64,000 bases of DNA from Deinococcus ruber (GTDB lineage: Bacteria; Deinococcota; Deinococci; Deinococcales; Deinococcaceae): contig NZ_BMQL01000018.1 in the NCBI RefSeq assembly GCF_014648095.1, positions 1 to 64,000 on the forward strand, read 5' to 3'. Shown here in pieces: positions 1 to 6,853 of the stretch. The notes under the pieces were generated by a model. That model saw only the letters and a program-made list of their open reading frames with translations. It ran no database searches and was not told the DNA's origin. The position numbers were made by a program, and so were the translations under genes. Position 1 is the stretch's first letter; the number at the start of each line of letters is the position of its first letter.

Positions 1-87
1 ACAAAACGTTTCATGCCTCAGTGTATTGGTAAAACCTCACTCTAATCGGTTGACGGTGTACTAGTCGCCGATAAATTGAGGTGGGGA

Positions 88-110
88 GACGGTGTATCTT
101 TGGGTCGTTT
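88..110 (+). repeat. Isolated iteron
   Basis: One full copy of the iteron core lies about 300 bp ahead of the main array. It may be an outlying RepA site used for handcuffing or copy control. Confidence 0.7.
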
Positions 111-193
111 GATGTCAAACATCGTCCCAGGGCTGAATTTCCCGGTATAACCTTCAGGCAAACATTTCCACATCGCTTATAAATTTGGGCTCA

Positions 194-216
194 AACGGTG
201 TATCTTTGGGTCGTTT
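194..216 (+). repeat. Isolated iteron
   Basis: One iteron core with its first base changed (AACGGTG in place of GACGGTG), in the same orientation as the main array. Confidence 0.7.
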
Positions 217-391
217 CAGTGCCAAACACCGTCTCAGAGCTGGAATTCCCGCTGACTCGCTGGGGGCTCAGCCGTTCTCCGACCGTCAATAAGATTGGAG
301 AACGGCGGCATAGTGGTGGATATTTATGGCTATTCTTCGATAGGTGGTTAAGGGATTCTCCGGCAATTCCGACACTTCGGATGGTCAGCTA

Positions 392-690
392 GACGGTGTA
401 TCTTTGGGTCGTTTTGACCAGCTGGACGGTGTATCTTTGGGTCGTTTTGACCAGCTGGACGGTGTATCTTTGGGTCGTTTTGACCAGCTAGACGGTGTAT
501 CTTTGGGTCGTTTTGACCAGCTAGACGGTGTATCTTTGAGTCGTTAACGGTGTATCTTTGGGTCGTTTTGACCAGCTGGACGGTGTATCTTTGGGTCGTT
601 TTGACCAGCTGGACGGTGTATCTTTGGGTCGTTTTGACCAGCTAGACGGTGTATCTTTGGGTCGTTGACGGTGTATCTTTGGGTCGTTTT
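392..690 (+). repeat. Iteron array, ten copies
   Basis: The core GACGGTGTATCTTTGGGTCG begins at 392, 425, 458, 491, 524, 546, 579, 612, 645 and 667. Spacing is 33 bp (three helical turns) except for two 22-bp steps (two turns) at 524-546 and 645-667, so all copies face the same side of the helix. Copies at 546 and 667 lack the GACCAGCT linker of the preceding unit. Presumed RepA binding sites. Confidence 0.9.
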
Positions 691-734
691 TGCGTTTTTC
701 TCCAGCCTGGAGGGGATCGCCTGAACCGCCTTGT

Positions 735-786
735 TGTTGCATTCATATCTTTAAAAGAAGTTAAAAGATCAAAAGATATGCAACAT
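735..786. promoter_or_regulatory. Inverted repeat upstream of repA
   Basis: An imperfect inverted repeat has arms TGTTGCATtcATATCTTT (left) and AAAGATATGCAACA (right) separated by an A/G-rich spacer. Placed between the iterons and repA, it is a candidate operator for RepA autoregulation or an AT-rich unwinding element. Function is inferred from position. Confidence 0.5.
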
Positions 787-836
787 CAGCGGTCAAGGGC
801 ACGTCACGTTGATGCAAGGCACCGTTGATATATGGC

Positions 837-842
837 TAGAAT
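837..842 (+). promoter_or_regulatory. -10 box of a leaderless repA promoter
   Basis: TAGAAT ends 6 nt before the repA ATG, and no Shine-Dalgarno sequence is visible. The same spacing recurs at other genes of this window (9831, 11332, 12950, 12963, 23899, 24016). Confidence 0.5.
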
Positions 843-848
843 GTTCGT

Positions 849-2270
849 ATGTCCAAGGTGCGGCTCGTGACCCAGCTCGGTGTGGATGAGCGCAACATCG
901 CGCGGCTCAACCCTGTCTTGGGACTCAACCGGGTGAGCGATGATCTCAATGGCTGGACGAAATCTCTTGCGATAGACAATTTGAGTACGATCTCTATTAC
1001 CTGCACGGCTGGTAATGGTCAAGTTGTTCCCCATGGTATCGATGGTGATGTCATGTTCGCTTTGACCGCCCTATATGTCATGCAAGGAAAGCCCGAAAAC
1101 GGAGCTATTGAATTCAGTATCGCCGATTTATGTAGTGTGATTGGTCTCACAAAGAACTCTGTCACATATAACCGACTGCAAGAGAGTATTTTCAGACTTG
1201 CTTATGTTAAATTTGAAGTCTTTGAGTCCTGGATACGAAATTCGAAATCAAGTGGCAAGACAGTTACGAGTAATGTCTTTGGTATTATCGACAATTTCAA
1301 GAGTGTTGATTTCGACCTACAGAATGACGAACGCCCTTGGATTTTCCGTCCAACGACATTAGTACGCGTGTCTCTAAACTCCGAATTAGTTGAAAGTATT
1401 CGTACTGGACATGTTAGATCTATAGACTTGGATTTCTATGGTGGGCTTGAACAGCCATTTAGTCGGCTCTTGTACCGAATTTTGGAAGAGCAGAAATTGC
1501 TTCACGCTCCGTGTGCTGTTTTTTCTGTTCCACTCATGACATGGGGTGACCATCTCGGTTTGAGGCGAGTCATCAAAGACGAATCTGGGAAAGTAAAGCT
1601 GATTAAAGTTGGAAGAAGTGAGGTACCAGAAACACAAATCGTTTTGCCAGGAAAGATTCGCCGGGCTCTAGAGCCTGCACACGCCGAACTGCAAAAGAAG
1701 GGGTATTTACAGAAGGTCGAGATCGTCGGCATTGGGCAAAAGCAAATTATCCACTATGCCTTCGGCAGTCCCATTGCCCCTGTCGATCTCGAACTCGTTG
1801 GTCTGTTGACGCAACGTGGGATGTCGCCGAAAGCGGCTGAGCAGCAAGCGCGCACGTATGGCCCGAAGGCAGTGAACCGTGCGGTTGAGGTGTTCGATGC
1901 TCGGAAGGCGGCTGGATATATGGTTCGCAATGCAGGCGGCCTGCTGACGGACATTCTCGTAAATCCGGACAAATACGTGCCGATGGATGCCTCATTGCCT
2001 GCAAAGACTGGGTCGGTCAAGCCGTCAAAACCTGTCAAACCGATCATCGAGGCAGAGTTGGCGGAGCCGAGCATCGATGAGAAGCGCAAGACGAATGCGT
2101 TTGTGGTGGATGGCTGGGCGAAGCGGAAGTGGCTCGTGGGCCAGCAGCATCAGCAGTTGCTCGATCTGGTGAAGCACGGGCGACTGGATGACGCGAAGCT
2201 CGTTTCGCTGGGCCTAGCAGATGCGGTCGCGGTCCAGAAGTTTGCGATGGAGGTTCTCGCTCGCGGCTGA
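849..2270 (+). CDS. repA: Plasmid replication initiator protein (RepA, RPA family)
   Basis: A 473-residue protein that resembles by eye the replication initiator protein A family found on Deinococcus plasmids. Family members bind iterons and open the origin. The N-terminal half (about residues 50-260) contains winged-helix-like stretches; the C-terminal 150 residues are charged and may bind host factors. The gene sits directly downstream of the iteron array, as expected for its binding sites in cis. The ATG at 849 is preceded by a TAGAAT box at 6 nt, suggesting a leaderless message. Codon use in the middle (1100-1600) is more AT-rich than the rest of the plasmid, which may reflect mosaic origin. 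Confidence 0.8.
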   Translation: MSKVRLVTQLGVDERNIARLNPVLGLNRVSDDLNGWTKSLAIDNLSTISITCTAGNGQVVPHGIDGDVMFALTALYVMQGKPENGAIEFSIADLCSVIGLTKNSVTYNRLQESIFRLAYVKFEVFESWIRNSKSSGKTVTSNVFGIIDNFKSVDFDLQNDERPWIFRPTTLVRVSLNSELVESIRTGHVRSIDLDFYGGLEQPFSRLLYRILEEQKLLHAPCAVFSVPLMTWGDHLGLRRVIKDESGKVKLIKVGRSEVPETQIVLPGKIRRALEPAHAELQKKGYLQKVEIVGIGQKQIIHYAFGSPIAPVDLELVGLLTQRGMSPKAAEQQARTYGPKAVNRAVEVFDARKAAGYMVRNAGGLLTDILVNPDKYVPMDASLPAKTGSVKPSKPVKPIIEAELAEPSIDEKRKTNAFVVDGWAKRKWLVGQQHQQLLDLVKHGRLDDAKLVSLGLADAVAVQKFAMEVLARG

Positions 2271-2394
2271 AGAAGCGCTCGTTGCTCGCAGGAGGCCCAG
2301 GAAGGCCCCTGCGAGCTTCATTTTGGGTCTCTGTGGGCAAGAAAGACTTGCTGCGTCAGGAAGGCGCATGTGGAAGCCAAGAGCAAACATGTGA

Positions 2395-2560
2395 CCTACT
2401 CCCCCCTCTGAAGAGAGGGGCATCTCAACCCCTAAACAGGTGTTGGGAGGACCGGCAGACGGACGTCCCCGGACATGTTTCGCAGCGCCCGATGATCAGG
2501 CGCTGCAGGGCCGATCCGGCCCTTCGTACTCCGAGCGTTGTACCCTTCCGGGTCGATCCC
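2395..2560 (-). ncRNA. Candidate omega (reRNA) guide RNA of TnpB
   Basis: In studied IS605-family elements the guide scaffold is transcribed from the 3' end of tnpB through the right end. The matching region here covers the last codons of tnpB and the hairpins at 2403-2420. The guide would come from the flanking DNA below about 2395. Assigned by position and hairpins only; boundaries are approximate. Confidence 0.45.
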
Positions 2561-3691
2561 GAGTTCTCTGATGTTGCTTGCGGCGTTCACGTCCGCATGG
2601 TCACCATGACGGCAGGACAGGCAGGCGAACGCTTCGTTCAGGCGGTTCTCCTTGCAGATGAACCCGCACTTGAAGCAGCGCTGGGAGGTGAAGCTCGGAT
2701 CGACCCGGATGACTGTCCGACCGGCACTCGCAGCCTTGAGGGACAGAACCTGAAACAACTGCGTCCACGCGGCGTCGTGGATGGACCGGGACAGACCTGC
2801 CCCTTCATGCACCATCTTTGAAGGTTTCAGGTCTTCATGCACGATGGTGCCGTGAGCAGCGAGCAGGTGGTTGGCCACCTTGTGACTGTGGTCCAGCCGC
2901 TGCCTCGCCACCTTCCGGTGGGCCTTGCCGAGCAGGGCCTTGACCCGGGTTCGCCGCCCGCTGCCCCGCTTCTTGCGGGCCAGAGACTGGGAGTGCCGGG
3001 TGAGTTTGCGCTGCGAAGCGGCCAGCAGCTTCGGGTTGGTTTCATGACGCCCGTCGGAATCGGTGTAGAGATACCGTGTCCCGACGTCGATGCCGATCAC
3101 CGAGTCGTTCGGTGGAAGCAACCGAGCTTCCACCTCGCAGGTGTAGACGGCGTACCACTCGCTGCCCTCCCGCTTGATGACTAGGGTCTTCGGACGACCT
3201 TCAAGCGGACGGTGCATCTTCACCTTGACCTTGCCGATCTTCGGAAGGTTGATACGCTTCCCGTCCGGGTCGGGGCGACCGCAGGTAGTCCACTTCCAGC
3301 CGAGGACGGTTCCGTCCTCGGCTTTCATGGCGGTGCTGCACTCCTGATACCGGAACGAATCCCACCAGCCGCGTCCCCTAAACCTCGGGTAGCCAGCCTT
3401 GCTCCCCGCTTTGACCCTGCTGAAGAAGCCCTTGAACGCTTTGTCCAGCGTCTCGAGTGTTCCCTGCAGGACGTGAGCGTGGACCTCTTCGAACTCGGGT
3501 CTGGCTTCCTTGACCTCGGGCAGACAGCGCTTCTGGTCATAGAAGGAACGGGACACGCCGGACTTGCGGTAAGCATCTCTGCGTTCCTGAAGGCCGGCGT
3601 TGTAGAGTTCGCGACTCAGGTCGAGGTGATGTTGAAACGCGAGTTCCTGCAGGCGGGAGGGAGACAGGCGATACTTATACGCCCGCATCAT
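2432..3691 (-). CDS. tnpB: RNA-guided endonuclease TnpB (IS605 family)
   Basis: A 419-residue TnpB with all catalytic parts visible: RuvC-I Asp202 in IGIDVGTRY, RuvC-II Glu286 in IVHEDLKPS, a zinc finger with Cys339/Cys342 and Cys357/Cys360, and RuvC-III Asp367 in HADVNAASN. Length is normal for the family, and nothing suggests inactivation. TnpB nucleases use a guide RNA from the element's right end to cut DNA next to a target-adjacent motif, favouring retention of the element. The start at 3691 has GGGAG about 10 nt upstream; a second ATG follows immediately. No tnpA is nearby. Confidence 0.93.
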   Translation of the reverse strand: MMRAYKYRLSPSRLQELAFQHHLDLSRELYNAGLQERRDAYRKSGVSRSFYDQKRCLPEVKEARPEFEEVHAHVLQGTLETLDKAFKGFFSRVKAGSKAGYPRFRGRGWWDSFRYQECSTAMKAEDGTVLGWKWTTCGRPDPDGKRINLPKIGKVKVKMHRPLEGRPKTLVIKREGSEWYAVYTCEVEARLLPPNDSVIGIDVGTRYLYTDSDGRHETNPKLLAASQRKLTRHSQSLARKKRGSGRRTRVKALLGKAHRKVARQRLDHSHKVANHLLAAHGTIVHEDLKPSKMVHEGAGLSRSIHDAAWTQLFQVLSLKAASAGRTVIRVDPSFTSQRCFKCGFICKENRLNEAFACLSCRHGDHADVNAASNIRELGIDPEGYNARSTKGRIGPAAPDHRALRNMSGDVRLPVLPTPV

Positions 3692-3814
3692 AAGATGACT
3701 CTCCCGTTCTGCATGGAAGACAGGCTATCACGTCCTGACGGACGTGGAGTGGCTTGAGCCCGCCCTGAAGGACGGGGGATGCGCCACCCATCTTCTCAGC
3801 AGTCTAATGATGTG

Positions 3815-3850
3815 ACAACAAGAAACGCCGCCCATTGCTGAGCGGCGATC
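3815..3850 (-). terminator. Terminator of the small peptide gene
   Basis: On the minus strand the stem CGCCGC/GGCGGCG (3826-3847) is followed by TTTCTTGTT. It lies about 50 bp beyond the stop of the 47-residue gene, supporting a short independent transcript that ends before tnpB. Confidence 0.7.
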
Positions 3851-3897
3851 TTTGAGCGAAGCAATCAGATCAGGCGAGCGGCGGAATGCCTACAAGA

Positions 3898-4041
3898 CTA
3901 GTGGTGGAGCACCTTGGAAACGATGTCCAACACAAGCTTGACCAACCCCAATATGGCGGACAGGGCCGAAACCCAACCTAAGCCCTTCTTGAGTAGCGCT
4001 TTACAGCGTTTTTTGGTATGCTTGCGATGCTTCTTGGACAT
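3898..4041 (-). CDS. Small cationic amphipathic peptide, bacteriocin- or PSM-like
   Basis: The 47-residue product has a very basic N-terminus (MSKKHRKHTKKR) followed by one long amphipathic, Gly/Leu/Val-rich helix and no signal peptide. The C-terminal part (SAILGLVKLVLDIVSKVL) has the same spacing of Leu, Val, Lys, Asp and Lys as staphylococcal delta-hemolysin and related phenol-soluble modulins. Leaderless bacteriocins look similar; a type I toxin is another possibility. I chose ATG 4041 rather than the ATG at 4119 because the longer frame would run across the leader hairpin. A dedicated terminator follows, and a small membrane protein gene lies upstream on the same strand. Function is inferred, not shown. 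Confidence 0.6.
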   Translation of the reverse strand: MSKKHRKHTKKRCKALLKKGLGWVSALSAILGLVKLVLDIVSKVLHH

Positions 4042-4091
4042 ATACGCACCACCACCCGCAAGGTTCCCCCCTTGCGGGTGGCTCCTTTTTT
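4042..4091 (-). promoter_or_regulatory. Perfect 12-bp hairpin between RBS and start codon
   Basis: Read on the minus strand, AAAAAAGGAG directly abuts a perfect hairpin (arms 4070-4081 and 4052-4063, CCACCCGCAAGG/CCTTGCGGGTGG, 6-nt loop), and the ATG follows 10 nt after it. Folding would bring GGAG within normal reach of the start codon. Read on the plus strand the same hairpin is followed by seven T residues and would terminate transcription. Confidence 0.6.
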
Positions 4092-4139
4092 GGAATGTGG
4101 GGCAGTCCAACAAACACACTGACCTGGGTTGTCATACAC

Positions 4140-4190
4140 CTCGCCCGAAGACAAACATAGTATATCAGGTTTTTATCGTTTTGATGGGGT
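4140..4190 (-). promoter_or_regulatory. Possible promoter of the small peptide gene
   Basis: An AT-rich stretch with TATACT on the minus strand (4159-4164), about 120 bp before the start at 4041. No clear -35 box. It would give a leader containing the RBS hairpin. Confidence 0.3.
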
Positions 4191-4200
4191 TTTCTAGGTT

Positions 4201-4584
4201 TCAGGAATGCAAAGGGATACCACTCGACCAGCTTCTTGTAACCTTTTTTAATAGCAGCAGGTGACGCTTGAGCAGATCGTCAGGGTCGTCCGGCCACAGC
4301 GCGACGACATTGACTGCCAGCGTGGTGACATCCAGAAGCCGGCGGGCTGTGTCATCGGTGAACAGCAACAGATTCCCCGTCCATACAGCAATGCACAGCA
4401 TCTGCAGCAGCATGGCCCCTTCGTCGGTCTTCGCCACCGGGCGGACACCTGCGCCGAGCACACACCCCAGCACCAATGCGCCGAGGAAGGGCAGCCATGC
4501 GCCAGCTCGCAGCAGCGCGCCGATGGTCGGAACGAAGCACGCCAGCAGGAAGATCAGCCGTGACTTCGAGCGCACATCAAACAT
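4201..4584 (-). CDS. Small membrane protein of unknown function
   Basis: The 127-residue protein has an N-terminal hydrophobic pair (about residues 9-45) and a third hydrophobic stretch (about 57-75), then a polar tail, so two or three membrane segments are likely. The ATG at 4584 is preceded by TACACT at 5 nt, compatible with a leaderless start. It lies upstream of the amphipathic peptide gene on the same strand, 159 bp away. If that peptide is a bacteriocin, this could be its immunity protein; the idea rests only on position and topology. No family recognised. Confidence 0.55.
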   Translation of the reverse strand: MFDVRSKSRLIFLLACFVPTIGALLRAGAWLPFLGALVLGCVLGAGVRPVAKTDEGAMLLQMLCIAVWTGNLLLFTDDTARRLLDVTTLAVNVVALWPDDPDDLLKRHLLLLKKVTRSWSSGIPLHS

Positions 4585-4616
4585 GGCTCAGTGTATCGGA
4601 GAGACGCTGGGAACAG

Positions 4617-4646
4617 CAAAAACCCGCCGTTGAGGGCGGGTTTCTC
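4617..4646. terminator. Bidirectional hairpin terminator
   Basis: AACCCGCC/GGCGGGTT with A- and T-runs on both sides (4617-4645). It separates the minus-strand unit from the plus-strand region beginning at 4815. Confidence 0.65.
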
Positions 4647-4814
4647 GAATGTACGATTCCGTCCCGGTGGCAGTTCGCGGAGGAACCTAGGGACAGCTGC
4701 GAGGGGAACACGGAAGAACCCGGGGGCACGATTGGCCGCGTAGGGCGCTGGCCCCGCACACGTCCTTCCTCTCCTCTACAACAGCATCACGCCCCCCAGG
4801 CTGTCAAGAGGGCG

Positions 4815-4842
4815 TCACCTTGATTCACGTCAAGGTGAACCT
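4815..4842 (+). promoter_or_regulatory. TCACCTTGAT leader motif, palindromic copy
   Basis: CACCTTGA and TCAAGGTG form a perfect 8-bp inverted repeat with a 6-nt loop. The right arm contains AAGGTGA, a Shine-Dalgarno-like sequence, 4 nt before the ATG at 4843. The motif begins 28 nt before the start codon, as in other copies. Confidence 0.7.
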
Positions 4843-6273
4843 ATGCGATCCTCTCGCCGAACAGCCGGCGTCTCCCTGGTCTTTGTCCTCATTCTGTCGG
4901 CCGTGATGATGTTCGTCGCCGCATCGGTCATTCAGTCAGCCAGTCGCATTTCCAGTGCGTCCGGCAGCGTGGCCCGCGGGGGGGTGACCACGATCAGCGA
5001 ACAGAATCTGCTGTCGTACAGCGAGCGGCTCTTGGAAGCGAATGGGGCGCAGCTACTGCGGAGTCTGCCCACTCCAACTGGTGATCCGGGGCCCCTGCAG
5101 ACGCAGTTGCAAGTGCGGGTCGATGCGTGGTGTCGGCGGAACCCCGATGGTCAGGGGGCCGGCCGGGTACAGATCTATTTCACCGATCACGCCTGTGGAC
5201 AGCTGCGACCAGACGCCGCCGCGTTGGGCACTGCGACCCTTACCACCTTGCCCGGCGGCCTGGTGCGGGCCACCTTCCCCTTCGTGATCGTCACGCCCAC
5301 ATCTGGGCGCAGTGCGTTGCAGGGCGGCACGCTCACGGCGCTCTACGGCGCGGCCCCCACCTCGCTGTACGCATTGCTGGTGCCGGATGATCTGCAGTTG
5401 AACGGCCGGGTGCAGGTGAAGGGCGACGTGCAGGTCGACGGCCACCTCAGCGTGCAGGGGCAGACGGGCGTGAGTGGGCTGCTGAGCAGCAGCAACTGCA
5501 ACGTCGCCACACCGCAGTGCCAGGGCGACATGGCCGTGACGGTTGGGGCGGCCACCATGCCGGTCATGACCTTCACGCCCTTTCCAGCGAACCCTGGTTG
5601 GGCGGATGGGCCAGTGTCACTCGGGCAGCCCGGTGAGACTGCTGGCGTCGTGCCAGGCGTGCAGAGCGGCTTGACGATCAGCGCGAGCGATCTGGAACTG
5701 GGCGTGATGGGAGATGGTTCGCAGTACTTCAAGGCCTGCACGTACGGCGTGGTGTGCCTCGACTTCATTGCGGACACGCAGAGGCATCTGTATCAGGGCA
5801 GTGCCCGGCAACTGCTCTCCTCCAACTGGACCGGAGTGATCAAGGTCACGACGCCTGGGACGGACACGCTGACGATTCACCCACAGCAGGCTCAGGGCGC
5901 GAGTATCGCCCTGCCGATCAGCATCCAGGCCACCAGTCCGGTGGTCTTCACGGGCGACGTGACGGATGCGGCCACCCTGTGTACCGATGATCTCTGCGGG
6001 ACCTCCACGGTCCAGCCCATGCTGAGTGTGGCTGCCCCCGCGATCCGGACGTCCGAGGACGTGCAGCGGCTTCACGCCACGCTGCTGACGTCGGCGTTTA
6101 CCAACGGCGGGAACATGACGGTCTTTGGGAGTGTGCAGGGCCGGGTCGTCGGAAGCGCGCCGCTGTTGATTCAGGCGGATGAGCGGGCGTTGCGTGGCTT
6201 GGCAGCGCCGGGTGTGGGTCGGCTGTTGCCGGTGTGGCGGCAAGCGCGAGTTTCACTCACGACGGCCAATTGA
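4843..6273 (+). CDS. Pilin-like (PilX-type N-terminus) surface protein
   Basis: A 476-residue protein. The N-terminus has a basic start, a Gly, then a long hydrophobic helix (about residues 8-32) like PilX-type minor-pilin or pseudopilin proteins, but the Glu expected at position 5 of a mature type IV pilin is absent. The rest is rich in beta-forming Val/Thr/Gly with short repeats near residues 188-205 (VQVKGDVQVDGHLSVQG), suggesting a beta-helical exported domain anchored by the first helix. Its leader carries the perfect form of the CACCTTGAT motif shared with T4SS genes, so it may belong to the same regulon. Exact role unknown. Confidence 0.7.
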   Translation: MRSSRRTAGVSLVFVLILSAVMMFVAASVIQSASRISSASGSVARGGVTTISEQNLLSYSERLLEANGAQLLRSLPTPTGDPGPLQTQLQVRVDAWCRRNPDGQGAGRVQIYFTDHACGQLRPDAAALGTATLTTLPGGLVRATFPFVIVTPTSGRSALQGGTLTALYGAAPTSLYALLVPDDLQLNGRVQVKGDVQVDGHLSVQGQTGVSGLLSSSNCNVATPQCQGDMAVTVGAATMPVMTFTPFPANPGWADGPVSLGQPGETAGVVPGVQSGLTISASDLELGVMGDGSQYFKACTYGVVCLDFIADTQRHLYQGSARQLLSSNWTGVIKVTTPGTDTLTIHPQQAQGASIALPISIQATSPVVFTGDVTDAATLCTDDLCGTSTVQPMLSVAAPAIRTSEDVQRLHATLLTSAFTNGGNMTVFGSVQGRVVGSAPLLIQADERALRGLAAPGVGRLLPVWRQARVSLTTAN

Positions 6274-6382
6274 GGCATCATGTGAGAGGTTCAGGGGATG
6301 TATACGTGAATGTTCGGTGGTCTGAGAGACAGTTCGGAAAATCAACTCATTCATGCGTATCCTCTAGGGAAGCGGAGACACA

Positions 6383-6853
6383 ATGCCTCTTCTCCCCTTC
6401 CAGGTGATGCCCATGCTCTTCAGCTATACCTTCCTCGATGCTCGAGAGATTGCTCCAGAACGTCGCCGTGTGATGATGCCGGACGACCGCATCCTCCCGG
6501 TCGACGTCGTGCCTGACTGGTACTGGCACCGTGCTGAGCGCATCATGGGCCATGTCCAAGACAGTCTGCGAGGGGACGTGAGTCTGTTTACGTACTTCAC
6601 CTGTGAGGAAGCCCCGGACGGCACCTTGTTCCATACGGTGTATGCCTTCCCCGATTCTCTGGACTGGACCGTCATCTCCACCAGCAAGACGATTCTCGAG
6701 GCACTGGAGCAGCATGCGACTATCCGGGCAGCCTGGTGGCAGGGTCCTGAGTACCAACGGTATGCCACAGCGCCGGATCTGCCGCTGCTTAGAGTGCCTC
6801 TCCCTGGCTTTGACGTGCCCATCCATCCGCTTGACGTTCGAGATGGACGCTAG
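6383..6853 (+). CDS. Hypothetical protein
   Basis: A 156-residue acidic, aromatic-rich soluble protein (motifs such as VVPDWYWHRAERI and AFPDSLDWTVISTSK) with no family I recognise, no signal peptide and no membrane segment. GGAG lies 6 nt upstream of the ATG at 6383. Its 3' end overlaps the 3' end of the opposite-strand regulator gene by 65 bp. Transcription is probably separate from the gene at 4843, since about 110 bp lie between them. Confidence 0.6.
   Translation: MPLLPFQVMPMLFSYTFLDAREIAPERRRVMMPDDRILPVDVVPDWYWHRAERIMGHVQDSLRGDVSLFTYFTCEEAPDGTLFHTVYAFPDSLDWTVISTSKTILEALEQHATIRAAWWQGPEYQRYATAPDLPLLRVPLPGFDVPIHPLDVRDGR

Larger units (their letters stand above)
1..848. other. Plasmid replication origin region
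   Basis: No gene is supported here. The region holds the iteron array, two isolated iterons (near 88 and 194), a partial one near 52, and an inverted repeat in front of repA. A run of direct repeats next to a replication initiator gene is the usual plan of an iteron-controlled plasmid origin. Short open frames across the repeats are only translated iterons. Confidence 0.8.
2395..3780 (-). mobile_element. IS200/IS605-type element carrying tnpB only
   Basis: The element holds a single tnpB on the minus strand and no TnpA. Subterminal hairpins typical of the family are visible: CCCGCCCTGAAGGACGGG near 3755 (left-end side, upstream of tnpB) and CCCCTCTgaagAGAGGGG at 2403-2420 (right-end side, downstream of tnpB). 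Exact ends cannot be fixed without a second copy or an empty site. Lacking TnpA, it would need a partner in trans to move. Confidence 0.7.

Noticed and set aside
392..690. Possible CRISPR array
   Set aside because: The spacer part (TTTTGACCAGCT) is the same in every unit and no cas genes are present; it is an iteron array.
344..742. Open frames with repeated VSLGRFDQLDG or RPKDTPSSWSK units
   Set aside because: They are translations of the iterons on either strand; no RBS, and the repeat length of 33 bp keeps any frame open.
2282..2821. Plus-strand frame covering the end of the TnpB element
   Set aside because: Overlaps tnpB in antisense and the element end; no coding features.
4577..4759. 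Minus-strand 60-codon frame upstream of the membrane protein
   Set aside because: It crosses the bidirectional terminator hairpin and has no coding bias.
5617..6243. Minus-strand frame of 208 codons
   Set aside because: Antisense of the pilin-like gene, no RBS or motif.
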